This document shows positions 1-8,329 of a DNA stretch of 37,136 nt, one piece after another. The stretch lies in the NCBI GenBank assembly GCA_902604525.1, contig CACKYY010000011.1, positions 1 to 37,136 on the forward strand, in the 5' to 3' direction. A model generated the notes under the pieces. It was not told the DNA's origin and searched no databases. It worked only from the letters and a program-made list of their open reading frames with translations. The translations under genes and the position numbers were made by a program. Source of the stretch: an uncultured Pelagibacteraceae bacterium (lineage in GTDB: Bacteria; Pseudomonadota; Alphaproteobacteria; Pelagibacterales; Pelagibacteraceae). Numbering within the stretch: the stretch's first letter is position 1; every line of letters begins with the position of its first letter.

Positions 1-513
1 GCGTACACAACCTTAGCAACAATTCTTCAAATTTTTGGTGAAGATAAAGGTTGGGATTACATGAAAAAACTTCATGCAAATATAAATACATATACTAAAT
101 CTGGTTCTGCTCCAATTAAAGCAACTGGAAGAGGTGAAAATTTGATTGGTATTTGCTTCCAACACGATGGGGTTAAACAAACCAAAAAAGGATTACCGGT
201 TGTAACCATTTCTCCAACTGAAGGAACTGGTTATGAGGTTGGATCTATGAGTATTATTGCTGGTGCAAGAAATATGAAGGAAGCTAAAAAGTTTTATGAC
301 TGGGCATTAAGTCCTGCAATACAAACTATGGTTTTCACTTCTGGGAAATCTTTACAGGTACCATCTAATACTAAAGCAAAAGCTGATCCTGATGCTCCAG
401 ATTTATCTACTATTAACTTGATTGATTACAATTTTAAAGTTTATGGAGATAAAAGTACTAGAGCGAGTTTGTTATCCAAGTGGGATAACGATGTATCTGT
501 AATTCCTAGATAA
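1..513 (+). CDS. Iron(III)-type ABC transporter substrate-binding protein, C-terminal part (truncated by window edge)
   Basis: The reading frame is already open at base 1 and runs without a stop to a TAA at 511-513, so this is the last 170 residues of a longer gene whose start lies outside the window. The fragment carries the typical C-terminal lobe of the AfuA/FbpA periplasmic binding family, including an EGTGYEVG segment followed by a stretch on residues that are added or removed in the domain closure helix (KKFYDWALSPAIQ). The permease starts 12 bases after its stop and the ATPase follows, which gives the standard binding protein-permease-ATPase order of an Fe(III) importer (sfu/fbp/afu type). 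The substrate is inferred from family and gene order; related systems carry aminoethylphosphonate or polyamines, so iron is likely but not proved. Confidence 0.85.
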   Translation, partial: AYTTLATILQIFGEDKGWDYMKKLHANINTYTKSGSAPIKATGRGENLIGICFQHDGVKQTKKGLPVVTISPTEGTGYEVGSMSIIAGARNMKEAKKFYDWALSPAIQTMVFTSGKSLQVPSNTKAKADPDAPDLSTINLIDYNFKVYGDKSTRASLLSKWDNDVSVIPR

Positions 514-525
514 TTTTAGGAATTA

Positions 526-2724
526 ATGAGAGGACTCGTTGTCTGTTGGATGCTCATTGGAGGATTGGGTTTTCTAATCTTTCCATGGTATGTAACAGGT
601 GACGGGTTTTTCTCAATAAACTGGATTTTAGAATACACTTTAGAAGACTATGGTTCGGTATTACCTCAAGTATTTATAAATAAAAAGTATTGGCTTTTAC
701 CGATAATCGTTCCTTTAATTTTTCCATTAACAACATTAAAATTAAATCAGAACAATCCTATATATTCTAAAATTTTCTTATACTCAGGGTTAATTGGTTT
801 TTTTTACTTTTTCCTTCAGGGATTTTCTATTGGTATCAGGGGATGGAATTTTGAAATTTTACAATCAATTTTTGGTGATGTTGAAAATCAGTTTGGTGTT
901 GGATCAGGTGCAGTTTTAACTTGCTGCACATTTATATTTTATATCACACATGGTCTGTCATCTCGTGGGTGGCTAAATGGTGATAATTTTATAGTTGGTA
1001 GTATTGGAAGTATTATAATCTTAGTTTCAACTTTTGTTTTTTTTCCAATTTTTAGAATGTTTACAGTTGCTTTTAAAGGAACTGAGGGTGGCTATGAAAT
1101 AAGTAATTTTTCAGATAAAATATTGAATAAAGGAATTTGGGGGCTTGATTGTCTTTATAGCGATTATGCTTGTGGGGTATTTTGGAATACTATTACCATG
1201 GGAACACTTACAGCGTTCTCATCGACAATTTTAGGGTTAGGTTTTGCTTTATTAGTTGCAAGAACTAGTTTCAGATTTAAAAAAACGATTAGAGTATTGT
1301 CTGTTTTACCAATAATCACTCCACCGTTTGTAATTGGTCTAGCAATAATTATTTTATTTGGAAGAACTGGTGTAGTAAGTTCTTTTCTTGAGTGGGCGTT
1401 TGATATCGAACCATCTAGATGGATTTATGGTTTACCAGGAATATGGTTTGCACAAACACTGGCATTCACCCCTATTGCATTTTTAGTTCTTATTGGAGTT
1501 GTTGAAAGTGTTAGTCCATCAATGGAAGAAGCTTCACAAACATTAAGAGCATCAAGGTGGCAAGTTTTCAAAACAGTTACCTTACCATTGATGAGACCAG
1601 GAATAGCAAATGCATTTTTACTTGGTTTTATTGAAAGCTTAGCAGATTTTGGTAATCCGTTAGTACTTGGTGCTGAATATGATGTTTTGTCTACTGAAAT
1701 ATTTTTTGCAATTGTTGGTGCGCAATATGATGAAACTAAAGCTGCAATTCTTGCTATGATTTTATTATCAGTTGTCCTAGTAGTATTTTATCTTCAAAAT
1801 CAATGGTTAGGAAAAAAATCATATATTTCAATTTCTGGAAAAGGCGATAGTGGAGTTCATCCTGAACTTCCCAAAAAAGCAAAATGGATAATTTATTCAA
1901 CTGTACTTCCTTGGGCATCAATTACTTTTATAATTTATGTAATGATCATGTTTGGAGGTTTTGTTGAAATGTGGGGTGTTGATCATAGCTTTACATTAAA
2001 ACATTATATTGAAGCTTTTAGCATTGATTGGGTAAAAGAAAGAGGATTGTTATGGACCGGTACAGCATGGAATTCTTTTAATACTACATTTGCGATAGCA
2101 ATAATTTCAGCTTTTCCTACTGCTGCAATAGGAATTTTAACTGCTTATTTACTAACAAGACATAAGTTTAGGGGTAAAAACGCTTTTGAATTTGGTACGA
2201 TGTTAAGCTTTGCAATACCTGGAAGTGTTATTGGTGTAAGTTACGTTTTTGCCTTTAATGTTCCTCCTCTTGAGTTGACTGGAACAGGAATAATTTTAGT
2301 AATTGCATTTGTGTTCAGAAACATGCCTGTGGGAGTAAGAGCAGGGATAGCTGCTATGAACCAACTAGATCCACATTTGGATGAAGCCTCTTCAACTTTA
2401 AATGCTTCAAGCTCTCAAACATTTAGAAACATAATTCTTCCATTACTTAAACCTGCTATTACAGCATCTTTAGTTTTTAGTTTTGTAAGAGCCATGACAG
2501 CAATTAGTGCAGTTATCTTCTTGGTAAGTGCAAATTATGACTTAGCTGTTTCATACATACTAGGACGATTAGAAAATAATGACTACGGCCTTGCAATAGT
2601 GTATTCATCTGCTTTAATTGTAGTAATGCTGATTACAATTACTTTGATGCAATTAATTATAGGAAAACGTAAATTAGGAAGAAGAGATCAGGCCGACGGC
2701 ATTTTACAAGGAAATTTAGGATAA
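526..2724 (+). CDS. Fused two-domain ABC transporter permease, Fe(III) type (FbpB/SfuB family)
   Basis: This 732-residue inner-membrane protein has two homologous permease halves. Each half contains a cytoplasmic EAA-type coupling motif that docks on the ATPase: EEASQTLRAS near residues 334-343 and DEASSTLNAS near 619-628, each followed by a conserved LPL(M/L)(R/K)P segment. Many hydrophobic helices surround them. The N-terminal ~190 residues add extra membrane segments, which makes the protein longer than the ~500-residue classical FbpB but similar to the large iron permeases of marine alphaproteobacteria. The ATG at 526 follows an AGGAATTA stretch. The stop codon overlaps the ATG of the ATPase by one base, so the two are translationally coupled. 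The EAA motifs have Ser where classical permeases have Gly (RAS, NAS), common in this branch. Confidence 0.92.
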   Translation: MRGLVVCWMLIGGLGFLIFPWYVTGDGFFSINWILEYTLEDYGSVLPQVFINKKYWLLPIIVPLIFPLTTLKLNQNNPIYSKIFLYSGLIGFFYFFLQGFSIGIRGWNFEILQSIFGDVENQFGVGSGAVLTCCTFIFYITHGLSSRGWLNGDNFIVGSIGSIIILVSTFVFFPIFRMFTVAFKGTEGGYEISNFSDKILNKGIWGLDCLYSDYACGVFWNTITMGTLTAFSSTILGLGFALLVARTSFRFKKTIRVLSVLPIITPPFVIGLAIIILFGRTGVVSSFLEWAFDIEPSRWIYGLPGIWFAQTLAFTPIAFLVLIGVVESVSPSMEEASQTLRASRWQVFKTVTLPLMRPGIANAFLLGFIESLADFGNPLVLGAEYDVLSTEIFFAIVGAQYDETKAAILAMILLSVVLVVFYLQNQWLGKKSYISISGKGDSGVHPELPKKAKWIIYSTVLPWASITFIIYVMIMFGGFVEMWGVDHSFTLKHYIEAFSIDWVKERGLLWTGTAWNSFNTTFAIAIISAFPTAAIGILTAYLLTRHKFRGKNAFEFGTMLSFAIPGSVIGVSYVFAFNVPPLELTGTGIILVIAFVFRNMPVGVRAGIAAMNQLDPHLDEASSTLNASSSQTFRNIILPLLKPAITASLVFSFVRAMTAISAVIFLVSANYDLAVSYILGRLENNDYGLAIVYSSALIVVMLITITLMQLIIGKRKLGRRDQADGILQGNLG

Positions 2725-3779
2725 TGAAAAAAGCAGAAGTAAAGTTTGAAAATATAACAAAAAAATTTAATGAAACTACAGCAGTAGATAATGTTAGCTG
2801 TAAATTTGAAGCTGGAACTTTAACTACTTTGCTTGGTCCATCAGGTTGTGGAAAAACTACTTCACTAAGAATCATTGCAGGTCTCGAAAGAGCTACAAGT
2901 GGTAAAATATTAGTTGATGATGAGGACGTAACATTATTGCCTGCAACTGACAGAGATGTATCAATGGTATTTCAATCTTACGCTTTATTTCCACATATGA
3001 GTGTTATTGAAAATGTCTCGTATGGTTTAAAAATGATAAATGTAGAAAAGGAAGAGTATATCCAAAAATCATTAGAAACACTAAAACTTGTAAATCTTGA
3101 AGGATACGAAAATAGAATGCCATCAGAACTATCAGGTGGACAACAGCAAAGGGTTGCCGTTGCAAGAGCAATTGTTTTAGAACCAAAAGTATTGCTTTTC
3201 GATGAACCTCTTTCAAATTTAGATGCAAAATTAAGAAGGCAGGTCCGAGAAGATATAAGAGAAATACAACAAAAACTTGGTGTAACCACGATTTATGTAA
3301 CTCATGACCAAGAAGAAGCTTTAGCAATATCTGACAAAGTAATTGTAATGAATAATGCTGTTATTGCTCAAGATGGAAATCCAAAAGATCTTTATAACTT
3401 TCCAAAAAATAAGTTTGTTGCAAATTTTATTGGTGATGCAAACGTTGTTAAAGCTGAAATAGTTAGTAAGCAATCAAATACATATGAATTAAAACTGGCA
3501 GAAATGAGAATTAAGATTGAAAGTGACAAGAATTTGGAAAACTCAGTTTCTGTTGCTTTGAGACCAGAAAAAATTAGAATTGAAACAACTAATAATAATA
3601 ATTGTATTCATGCATCAGTAAATAATGCCTCTTTTGTTGGTAGCAATTATCAATATATTTTTAATTCTGATATAGGAAAATTATACGTTATTTCTGGTGA
3701 TACAAATCATGTATTCAAAGTTGGTGAAGAAGTATTTTTAAATCTTGATGAAAAAGATGTTAAAATTCTTAATGATTAA
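2724..3779 (+). CDS. ABC transporter ATP-binding protein, Fe(III) type (FbpC/SfuC family)
   Basis: The 351-residue ATPase energises the importer encoded just upstream. All nucleotide-binding motifs are present: Walker A GPSGCGKTT at residues 38-46, Q-loop VFQSYALFP at about 82-90, the ABC signature LSGGQQQRV at 136-144, Walker B LLFDEP at about 157-162, and the H-loop YVTHD with His194. A C-terminal TOBE-like regulatory region (about 240-351) contains the LRPEKIRI segment typical of the MalK/FbpC/PotA branch. The start ATG shares one base with the permease stop (TAATG). Its last 11 bases overlap the 3' end of the convergent epoxide hydrolase gene, so no separate terminator exists between them. 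Iron is the most likely cargo by context. Confidence 0.93.
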   Translation: MKKAEVKFENITKKFNETTAVDNVSCKFEAGTLTTLLGPSGCGKTTSLRIIAGLERATSGKILVDDEDVTLLPATDRDVSMVFQSYALFPHMSVIENVSYGLKMINVEKEEYIQKSLETLKLVNLEGYENRMPSELSGGQQQRVAVARAIVLEPKVLLFDEPLSNLDAKLRRQVREDIREIQQKLGVTTIYVTHDQEEALAISDKVIVMNNAVIAQDGNPKDLYNFPKNKFVANFIGDANVVKAEIVSKQSNTYELKLAEMRIKIESDKNLENSVSVALRPEKIRIETTNNNNCIHASVNNASFVGSNYQYIFNSDIGKLYVISGDTNHVFKVGEEVFLNLDEKDVKILND

Positions 3780-4950
3780 ATTGACCACCTCTTTCATCAT
3801 AAGGATCATATCTTAAACTTCGTCTGAATTTTATAATATCATCAACTAAAAGATCCGGCTTTTCTAATGCAGCGAAATGACCTCCTGCAGGCATTTCAGT
3901 CCATTGTTTAAGATTAAATATTCTTTCAACATAAGACCTGGGTGGCCATTCAGACATTTCAGCAGGAAATATTGCTGCTGCTGTTGGAATTTCAATTTTT
4001 TTAAAATCCTTTGGAAAAAACCTTCCTCCTTCCTCTCTTCTACCAAAATAAATCCAACTAGCTGTATCAAATGTTTTTGTTAAGATATAAACCATTATAT
4101 TTGCTAACAAAGTATCTTTAGAATAGACACTTTCAATATCATTGTTCTTTAAATCTGACCATGAATACATTTTTTCAGTTATCCAGGCAGCTATACCAAC
4201 TGGACTATCCATCATTCCGTAGCCTAAAGATTGAGGTTTTGTTGCTTGTTGAGTTCTGTATCCTTCTTGCATTATTTGATCCTCATTAAATTTTTTTTGC
4301 CAATTTCTTTCTTCATCAGATTTTGGACCCTCAGGATGACGCATAGTCAGACAATTTATATGAATTGCTTTACAAAATTTTGAATGATCATAACCTAGCC
4401 AATTAGCAATAGTTGCGCCCCAATCACCTCCTTGAGCCATATAATTTTTATAACCAAGATTTTCAATCATTAGTTTATTTAATATTTCAGACATTTTTCT
4501 TGGCCCCATTGGCTTTGATGGACTTCCTGAAAAACCAAATCCTGGCAAAGAAGGAACTATTACATCAAAAGAGTTTTTTTTGTCTCCTCCAAATTTTTCT
4601 GGATGAGCAAGTTTTTCAATAATATGTAGAAATTCAATTATGGATCCAGGCCAACCATGCATCAAAAGTAATGGCATTGAATTTTCGCTGCTTCCTTTTA
4701 TTTTAATAAAATGAATTTTTGTACCATCAATTTTAGTTGTATAATTATTAAATTTATTTATTTCAAATTCGTGTTTTTTCCAATCAAATTTGGTAATCCA
4801 ATAATCACATAATTCTTTTAAATATTTTTTGTTTGTTCCGTGTTCCCAACCATCTAAATCCTTTACAGAGTCCCAAGGATAATCTCTAACTTTTTGATAA
4901 ATTAAAGAAATTTCTTTTTCAGTAAATTTAACGTTAAAATCTTCAATCAT
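3769..4950 (-). CDS. Epoxide hydrolase family alpha/beta hydrolase (EHN domain)
   Basis: This 393-residue protein matches the microsomal-type epoxide hydrolase family, which opens epoxides through an Asp nucleophile. The N-terminal ~100 residues look like the EHN domain (FTEKEISLIYQKVRDY, then WEHGTNKKYLKELCDYW). The hydrolase core follows with the oxyanion-hole motif HGWPGS at 98-103, the strand-turn PGFGFSG at about 136-142, the nucleophile elbow GGDWGAT at 174-180 (Asp176), and a C-terminal catalytic His in GGHFAALE (His358). Having Asp rather than Ser in the elbow argues for epoxide or related ring opening rather than ester cleavage. The gene stands alone, convergent with the iron ABC operon and overlapping it by 11 bases. 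The physiological substrate cannot be read from the sequence. Confidence 0.88.
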   Translation of the reverse strand: MIEDFNVKFTEKEISLIYQKVRDYPWDSVKDLDGWEHGTNKKYLKELCDYWITKFDWKKHEFEINKFNNYTTKIDGTKIHFIKIKGSSENSMPLLLMHGWPGSIIEFLHIIEKLAHPEKFGGDKKNSFDVIVPSLPGFGFSGSPSKPMGPRKMSEILNKLMIENLGYKNYMAQGGDWGATIANWLGYDHSKFCKAIHINCLTMRHPEGPKSDEERNWQKKFNEDQIMQEGYRTQQATKPQSLGYGMMDSPVGIAAWITEKMYSWSDLKNNDIESVYSKDTLLANIMVYILTKTFDTASWIYFGRREEGGRFFPKDFKKIEIPTAAAIFPAEMSEWPPRSYVERIFNLKQWTEMPAGGHFAALEKPDLLVDDIIKFRRSLRYDPYDERGGQFNH

Positions 4951-5028
4951 TTATAAAATTTAATTTCTAAAATTATAAACTATGCTATTCACTATGCCAG
5001 AATTAGATAAAACACATATTTAGAAAGA

Positions 5029-5256
5029 ATGAACAAAGAAAACGCAAGTAAACTCTGGAAAATTATTCAGGAAGCTGGTGATTATTTACAAGGACAATTG
5101 CCTGATCATCCTAATCATCCTAAGGGTAGAAATGCCTATGCCCATGTAGCTATTTGTGTAAAAGCCAAATTTAACGCTAGTTACAAAGAAATCCCTGATG
5201 AGCAGCTTGAGGAAGTTTTAAAATATATTGAATTTTTGAAACAAAATCCAAATTAG
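5029..5256 (+). CDS. Small conserved-looking hypothetical protein, 75 residues
   Basis: I do not recognise this gene with certainty. The ATG at 5029 is preceded by TAGAAAGA, a plausible weak ribosome site, and the protein has a normal soluble composition without a signal peptide or membrane helix. A helical N-terminus (ASKLWKIIQEAGDYL) leads to a polar HPNHPKGRNAYAHV segment, then a second helical block with KEIPDEQLEEVLKYIEF. The second half resembles a short helical module I associate with the C-termini of some phage antirepressor or Rha/ORF6C-type proteins, but that similarity is from memory and no other phage gene is nearby. It ends 4 bases before the convergent glycine amidinotransferase stop. 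Function unknown. Confidence 0.65.
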   Translation: MNKENASKLWKIIQEAGDYLQGQLPDHPNHPKGRNAYAHVAICVKAKFNASYKEIPDEQLEEVLKYIEFLKQNPN

Positions 5257-5260
5257 AGAC

Positions 5261-6376
5261 TTATTGCTTAGGTAAATAATCCTTTAAATCACCTTCTCGA
5301 TAGACATCTGCAGTGCAACAATGAAGTCCTCCTCCAAAAGCATAAGCATCACGTAGTTCTACTGGTACCACTTCCATTCCAAGTTTATCTAATTGTTCTG
5401 CTTGATAAGTCTCACTTTTTTCAACACATACTGTTTTAGAGTCTAAGACTAATACATTCATTGATAACCACGTTGAAGAATAACATAAAGGAGGTGGCTC
5501 ATTGTGTGCTGGTTGCGCGCTATCAATTATTTCCCATCCATTATTTTCAAATAATTTTCTTTGCTCTTTTGGAAGTCTTCTTTGAGGATTGTTTATTATT
5601 AACCCCTCTTTTATAGGTGTAAAAGTTGCATCAATATGAATTGGATATGGATCACCAGGAAAGTTCACTGCATGAACTCGATGATCTTTATAATGTCTTT
5701 TTAACCAATCAATACCTTTTAAGTTTGTAGTAAAACCATGCTGAACAACTAAATCTTTTCCAAATCTTAATACGTCTGCTGCATCAAATAATGGTTCTTC
5801 TTCTGTTGTTACAAAATGTTTTTTTTCAGTCCACTCTAATCTTTTCTGTACACCAATTTTATCTGATAAATAGTCCTTCCGATAATCAAGGTCTGTCAAT
5901 CTAGGTTTTGGTGCGGATTCATGCCTCATATTTGGATCTTGATTGTAATAATCTTGTAGAAGTGGTCTATAACATAAATATTCGAACCAACGACATCGAT
6001 AGCTCATTGTTGCCTCTAAAATTTCGTTACCAACAGTTAACAAAACATCTCTAGGTGGCATACAGCCAAACATGGTTTCTGCCTCCCAATCAGGAGTAGA
6101 TGTTTTTTGATTAAAATCTAAAGGTGTTGGTCTATCAACTTTAATTCCTCTTTTCTTAAGTATATTTGAAAAATCATCTAAAAGTTGATTGGCTTTATCA
6201 ACAGTATCTTTAGTTCTTGGTCCAAACTGACCTCGCATATCACTATCTTCAGGAACTTTAGCATCAAGTGCTGGCTCAGGGGCTGGAATACAAGTGCCAT
6301 CTGCTCTTCCGACAATTACATGTTTTAGTGGATCCCATTCATTCCAACTATTCACAATAATATTATTTTTATTCAT
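5261..6376 (-). CDS. Glycine (arginine:glycine) amidinotransferase family protein
   Basis: The 371-residue protein belongs to the amidinotransferase family in which AGAT moves the amidino group of arginine to glycine, giving guanidinoacetate and ornithine. The N-terminus (VNSWNEWDPLKHVIVGRADG) is the family hallmark. Candidate catalytic residues line up in spacing with the human Asp-His-Cys set: Asp198 in LFDAADVLRFGKD, His247 in PIHIDATF, and Cys353 in FGGGLHCCTAD. Length is close to the bacterial members. The gene begins 3 bases after the stop of a DMT-family transporter on the same strand, so the two are very likely co-expressed, and the transporter may move the guanidino product or its precursor. 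StrB-like inosamine amidinotransferases are an alternative, but no aminocyclitol genes are present. Confidence 0.88.
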   Translation of the reverse strand: MNKNNIIVNSWNEWDPLKHVIVGRADGTCIPAPEPALDAKVPEDSDMRGQFGPRTKDTVDKANQLLDDFSNILKKRGIKVDRPTPLDFNQKTSTPDWEAETMFGCMPPRDVLLTVGNEILEATMSYRCRWFEYLCYRPLLQDYYNQDPNMRHESAPKPRLTDLDYRKDYLSDKIGVQKRLEWTEKKHFVTTEEEPLFDAADVLRFGKDLVVQHGFTTNLKGIDWLKRHYKDHRVHAVNFPGDPYPIHIDATFTPIKEGLIINNPQRRLPKEQRKLFENNGWEIIDSAQPAHNEPPPLCYSSTWLSMNVLVLDSKTVCVEKSETYQAEQLDKLGMEVVPVELRDAYAFGGGLHCCTADVYREGDLKDYLPKQ

Positions 6377-6379
6377 AGA

Positions 6380-7285
6380 TTAATTAAGAGCGATGTATCT
6401 TTTATTCCATCTCATGATCAAACTGTAATAAATTATTGAAACAAAAAGAAAAAATCCGCCAATAATTGTGTTTGTTGTGGGAACTTCATTAATACCAAAC
6501 AGTGGCAACCATACCCAGAATATCCCACCCACTACTTCAGTTAAAGATAGCAATGTAAGTTCTGCTGCTGGAATAGCTTTTGAGCCTATTGAATATAAAA
6601 TTAAACCAAAACAAACTAATGTTCCATGTAAAGAAAATAAACTTCCATTATAGCTTGATGAAAAAAATACTAAATCGTTTGTAATGATTGCTATAGATGA
6701 AAAAACGACACAAAAGAAGCCTGCAAAAGCAACTGTTGTGAATTTAGGAGTTTCTTTTCTCCACCTTAATGTCACTGAAAAAACTGAAAAACCAATTGAT
6801 GCCGTAAGACCAAATACAAATCCTATTAAAGATTTTTCACTGGTATTACCAAGTGCCATAATTAGTATACCTGCAGTTGCTATGACAATTGAAATCCAAA
6901 CATTTAATGAAATTTTTTCTTTTAAAAACAAAAATGCTAATAATGCAGTAAAAAATGGCATTGCAGCCAAACATAGTAATGTTACAGCAGCGCTAGTGTT
7001 AGTAATTGAATAAATAAAGGTGATCATTGCAACACCTAAACCAGAGCCGCCTATCATACCTGATAACCCTATTTTGAAATAATTTTTGTAAAAATTTTTT
7101 CCTTCTTCGAAAAATAAATAAAGATTTAATAAAATAAAAATAGTCAAACCTCTTCCAAAAATATACTGCCATGGGACTAATTGTGGATTATCCATGTATC
7201 TCACAACTAACGGGCCAAATGACCACAGTAAGCCTGCAAATAAAACTACTGGAATTGCTATTTTTGGACTTCTAAGCTCAATCAT
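6380..7285 (-). CDS. DMT superfamily transporter (EamA domains)
   Basis: This 301-residue membrane protein has about ten hydrophobic helices arranged as two EamA repeats. The first helix runs from about residue 11 (AIPVVLFAGLLWSFGPLVVR), and the second repeat begins near residue 150. The conserved pattern of an early positive segment, a Trp-Ser-Phe-Gly turn and a helix near the end of each repeat (AAMPFFTALLAFLFLKEK) is typical of drug/metabolite exporters. It is the first gene of a two-gene unit with the glycine amidinotransferase 3 bases downstream. Export or uptake of a guanidino compound or amino acid is a context-based guess. The start ATG at 7285 has a small palindrome (7299-7312) just upstream. 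Confidence 0.88.
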   Translation of the reverse strand: MIELRSPKIAIPVVLFAGLLWSFGPLVVRYMDNPQLVPWQYIFGRGLTIFILLNLYLFFEEGKNFYKNYFKIGLSGMIGGSGLGVAMITFIYSITNTSAAVTLLCLAAMPFFTALLAFLFLKEKISLNVWISIVIATAGILIMALGNTSEKSLIGFVFGLTASIGFSVFSVTLRWRKETPKFTTVAFAGFFCVVFSSIAIITNDLVFFSSSYNGSLFSLHGTLVCFGLILYSIGSKAIPAAELTLLSLTEVVGGIFWVWLPLFGINEVPTTNTIIGGFFLFVSIIYYSLIMRWNKRYIALN

Positions 7286-7298
7286 ATGCCGAAATCTA

Positions 7299-7312
7299 AT
7301 TCTAAATAGAAT
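7299..7312. repeat. Short perfect palindrome upstream of DMT transporter gene
   Basis: ATTCTA and TAGAAT form 6-base arms around an AA centre, 13 bases before the transporter start and within the 101-base divergent gap that separates it from the SufU-like gene. The rest of the gap is AT-rich without a clear promoter pair. The palindrome could be an operator, but it is short enough to arise by chance in DNA this rich in A and T. Confidence 0.35.
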
Positions 7313-7386
7313 TTTCTACAACAAAAATATATTTTAAATCTAAATATAAAATCAGTGATATATATGAAATAAAATTAAAAGTTTAT

Positions 7387-7785
7387 ATGGATTTAAAAAT
7401 TTTAGAAATTGCTTCAGATACAGAAAATAACAAAAATATCAAAAACTACACTCATGCTGCAAAATCCAAAAATCCTTTGTGTGGTGATGAAATTGAAATT
7501 AAGTTAATTATGAAAAATGAAAAACTTGTTGATTTTGGCTACCAGGGAAAATCATGTGTTTATTGTCAGGCTAGTGCAAGTCTATTGTCAAAAAATTTGA
7601 TAAACTCCAAAAAAAATAAAATTAAAGAGCTTTGTGATTATGCAAAATCTTTTTTTAATAAAGAACAAGTAAGTATTGAAAAAAAATGGTCTTTTTTAAG
7701 TAAATTGTTTGATCAAAAAAATTTATCAAGAAAAGAATGTATTCTTCTTCCTTTCAATGCCTTAAAAAAGATTATATCAAATTAA
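7387..7785 (+). CDS. SufU/IscU-like iron-sulfur scaffold family protein
   Basis: The 132-residue protein carries the NifU_N-type Fe-S scaffold pattern: Cys32 with Asp34 in NPLCGDE, Cys57 and Cys60 in SCVYCQAS, and Cys118 in RKECILLPF. The ~58-residue gap between the second and third ligand region, with an inserted helical stretch, fits SufU rather than IscU. It would accept sulfur from a cysteine desulfurase or assemble clusters in the cytoplasm. The usual partners (sufB, sufC, sufD, sufS) are not in the window, so it is either a stand-alone scaffold or separated from the suf operon. An HPP membrane protein gene starts 3 bases downstream. I see no clear Shine-Dalgarno sequence ahead of the ATG. 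Confidence 0.82.
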   Translation: MDLKILEIASDTENNKNIKNYTHAAKSKNPLCGDEIEIKLIMKNEKLVDFGYQGKSCVYCQASASLLSKNLINSKKNKIKELCDYAKSFFNKEQVSIEKKWSFLSKLFDQKNLSRKECILLPFNALKKIISN

Positions 7786-7788
7786 ATT

Positions 7789-8253
7789 ATGGGAAATTTA
7801 AAGCAATCATTCTACGCAGGACTCTTTTCGATTATTACAATTGGAATACTTACTCTTTTAACTTACAAAACTGAGTATGGAATATTTTTAATTGCTTCCT
7901 TTGGATCTTCAATGGTTCTACTCTATGGATATCCAGAAAGTCCTTTCGCCCAGCCAAAAAATGTTTTCTTTGGTCACGTTCTTACTGCAATTGTGGGAAT
8001 GATTTTTTTATACTTTATACCTTTACCTTTATATTTAACTATCCCTTTGGCTGTAGGTTTTGGTGTTGGATTGATGATATTATTTAATGTAACTCATCCA
8101 CCAGCTGGTGGAAATCCCATCATAGTCATAATGGGTAGTGTGTCGGTGGACTACTTATTGACCCCTGTGATTTCTGGTTCAATAATTATTCTAATTTTTG
8201 CAATAATTATTAATCGATTAATCCTAAAAAAAAATTATCCCTCTAAGAAATAA
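7789..8253 (+). CDS. HPP family integral membrane protein
   Basis: This 154-residue protein has about four to five hydrophobic segments and the signature VTHPPAGGNPI near residues 103-113 that names the HPP family. It starts with an amphipathic N-terminus and two helices (FSIITIGILTLLTY and a second around residues 30-45), followed by a GYPESPFAQPKN loop also seen in the family. Some HPP proteins have been linked to nitrite movement across membranes in plants and cyanobacteria, but the bacterial function is generally unknown. It begins 3 bases after the SufU-like gene, so the pair is probably translated from one mRNA. No substrate can be inferred here. Confidence 0.85.
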   Translation: MGNLKQSFYAGLFSIITIGILTLLTYKTEYGIFLIASFGSSMVLLYGYPESPFAQPKNVFFGHVLTAIVGMIFLYFIPLPLYLTIPLAVGFGVGLMILFNVTHPPAGGNPIIVIMGSVSVDYLLTPVISGSIIILIFAIIINRLILKKNYPSKK

Positions 8254-8329
8254 TTTGTTTGCTAGCCTCTTGAAAATAAGGTTAGATGGCCAAAAATAAA
8301 TTAATATTTTATTACATAGAGGAGATTAA

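Noticed and set aside
3004..3327. Open frames of about 100 residues on the minus strand opposite the ABC ATPase
   Set aside because: They lie wholly within a well-supported gene with all ATPase motifs, have no ribosome site, and read as low-complexity antisense translation.
6684..7013. 109-residue plus-strand open frame inside the DMT transporter gene
   Set aside because: It is antisense to a clear membrane transporter; its hydrophilic Lys/Thr/Asn-rich translation is what the complement of hydrophobic codons gives.
8263..8286. Possible hairpin between the HPP gene and fdh (CTAGCC with GGTTAG)
   Set aside because: Only six pairs including one G-T, a twelve-base loop and no T run after it; too weak to call a terminator.
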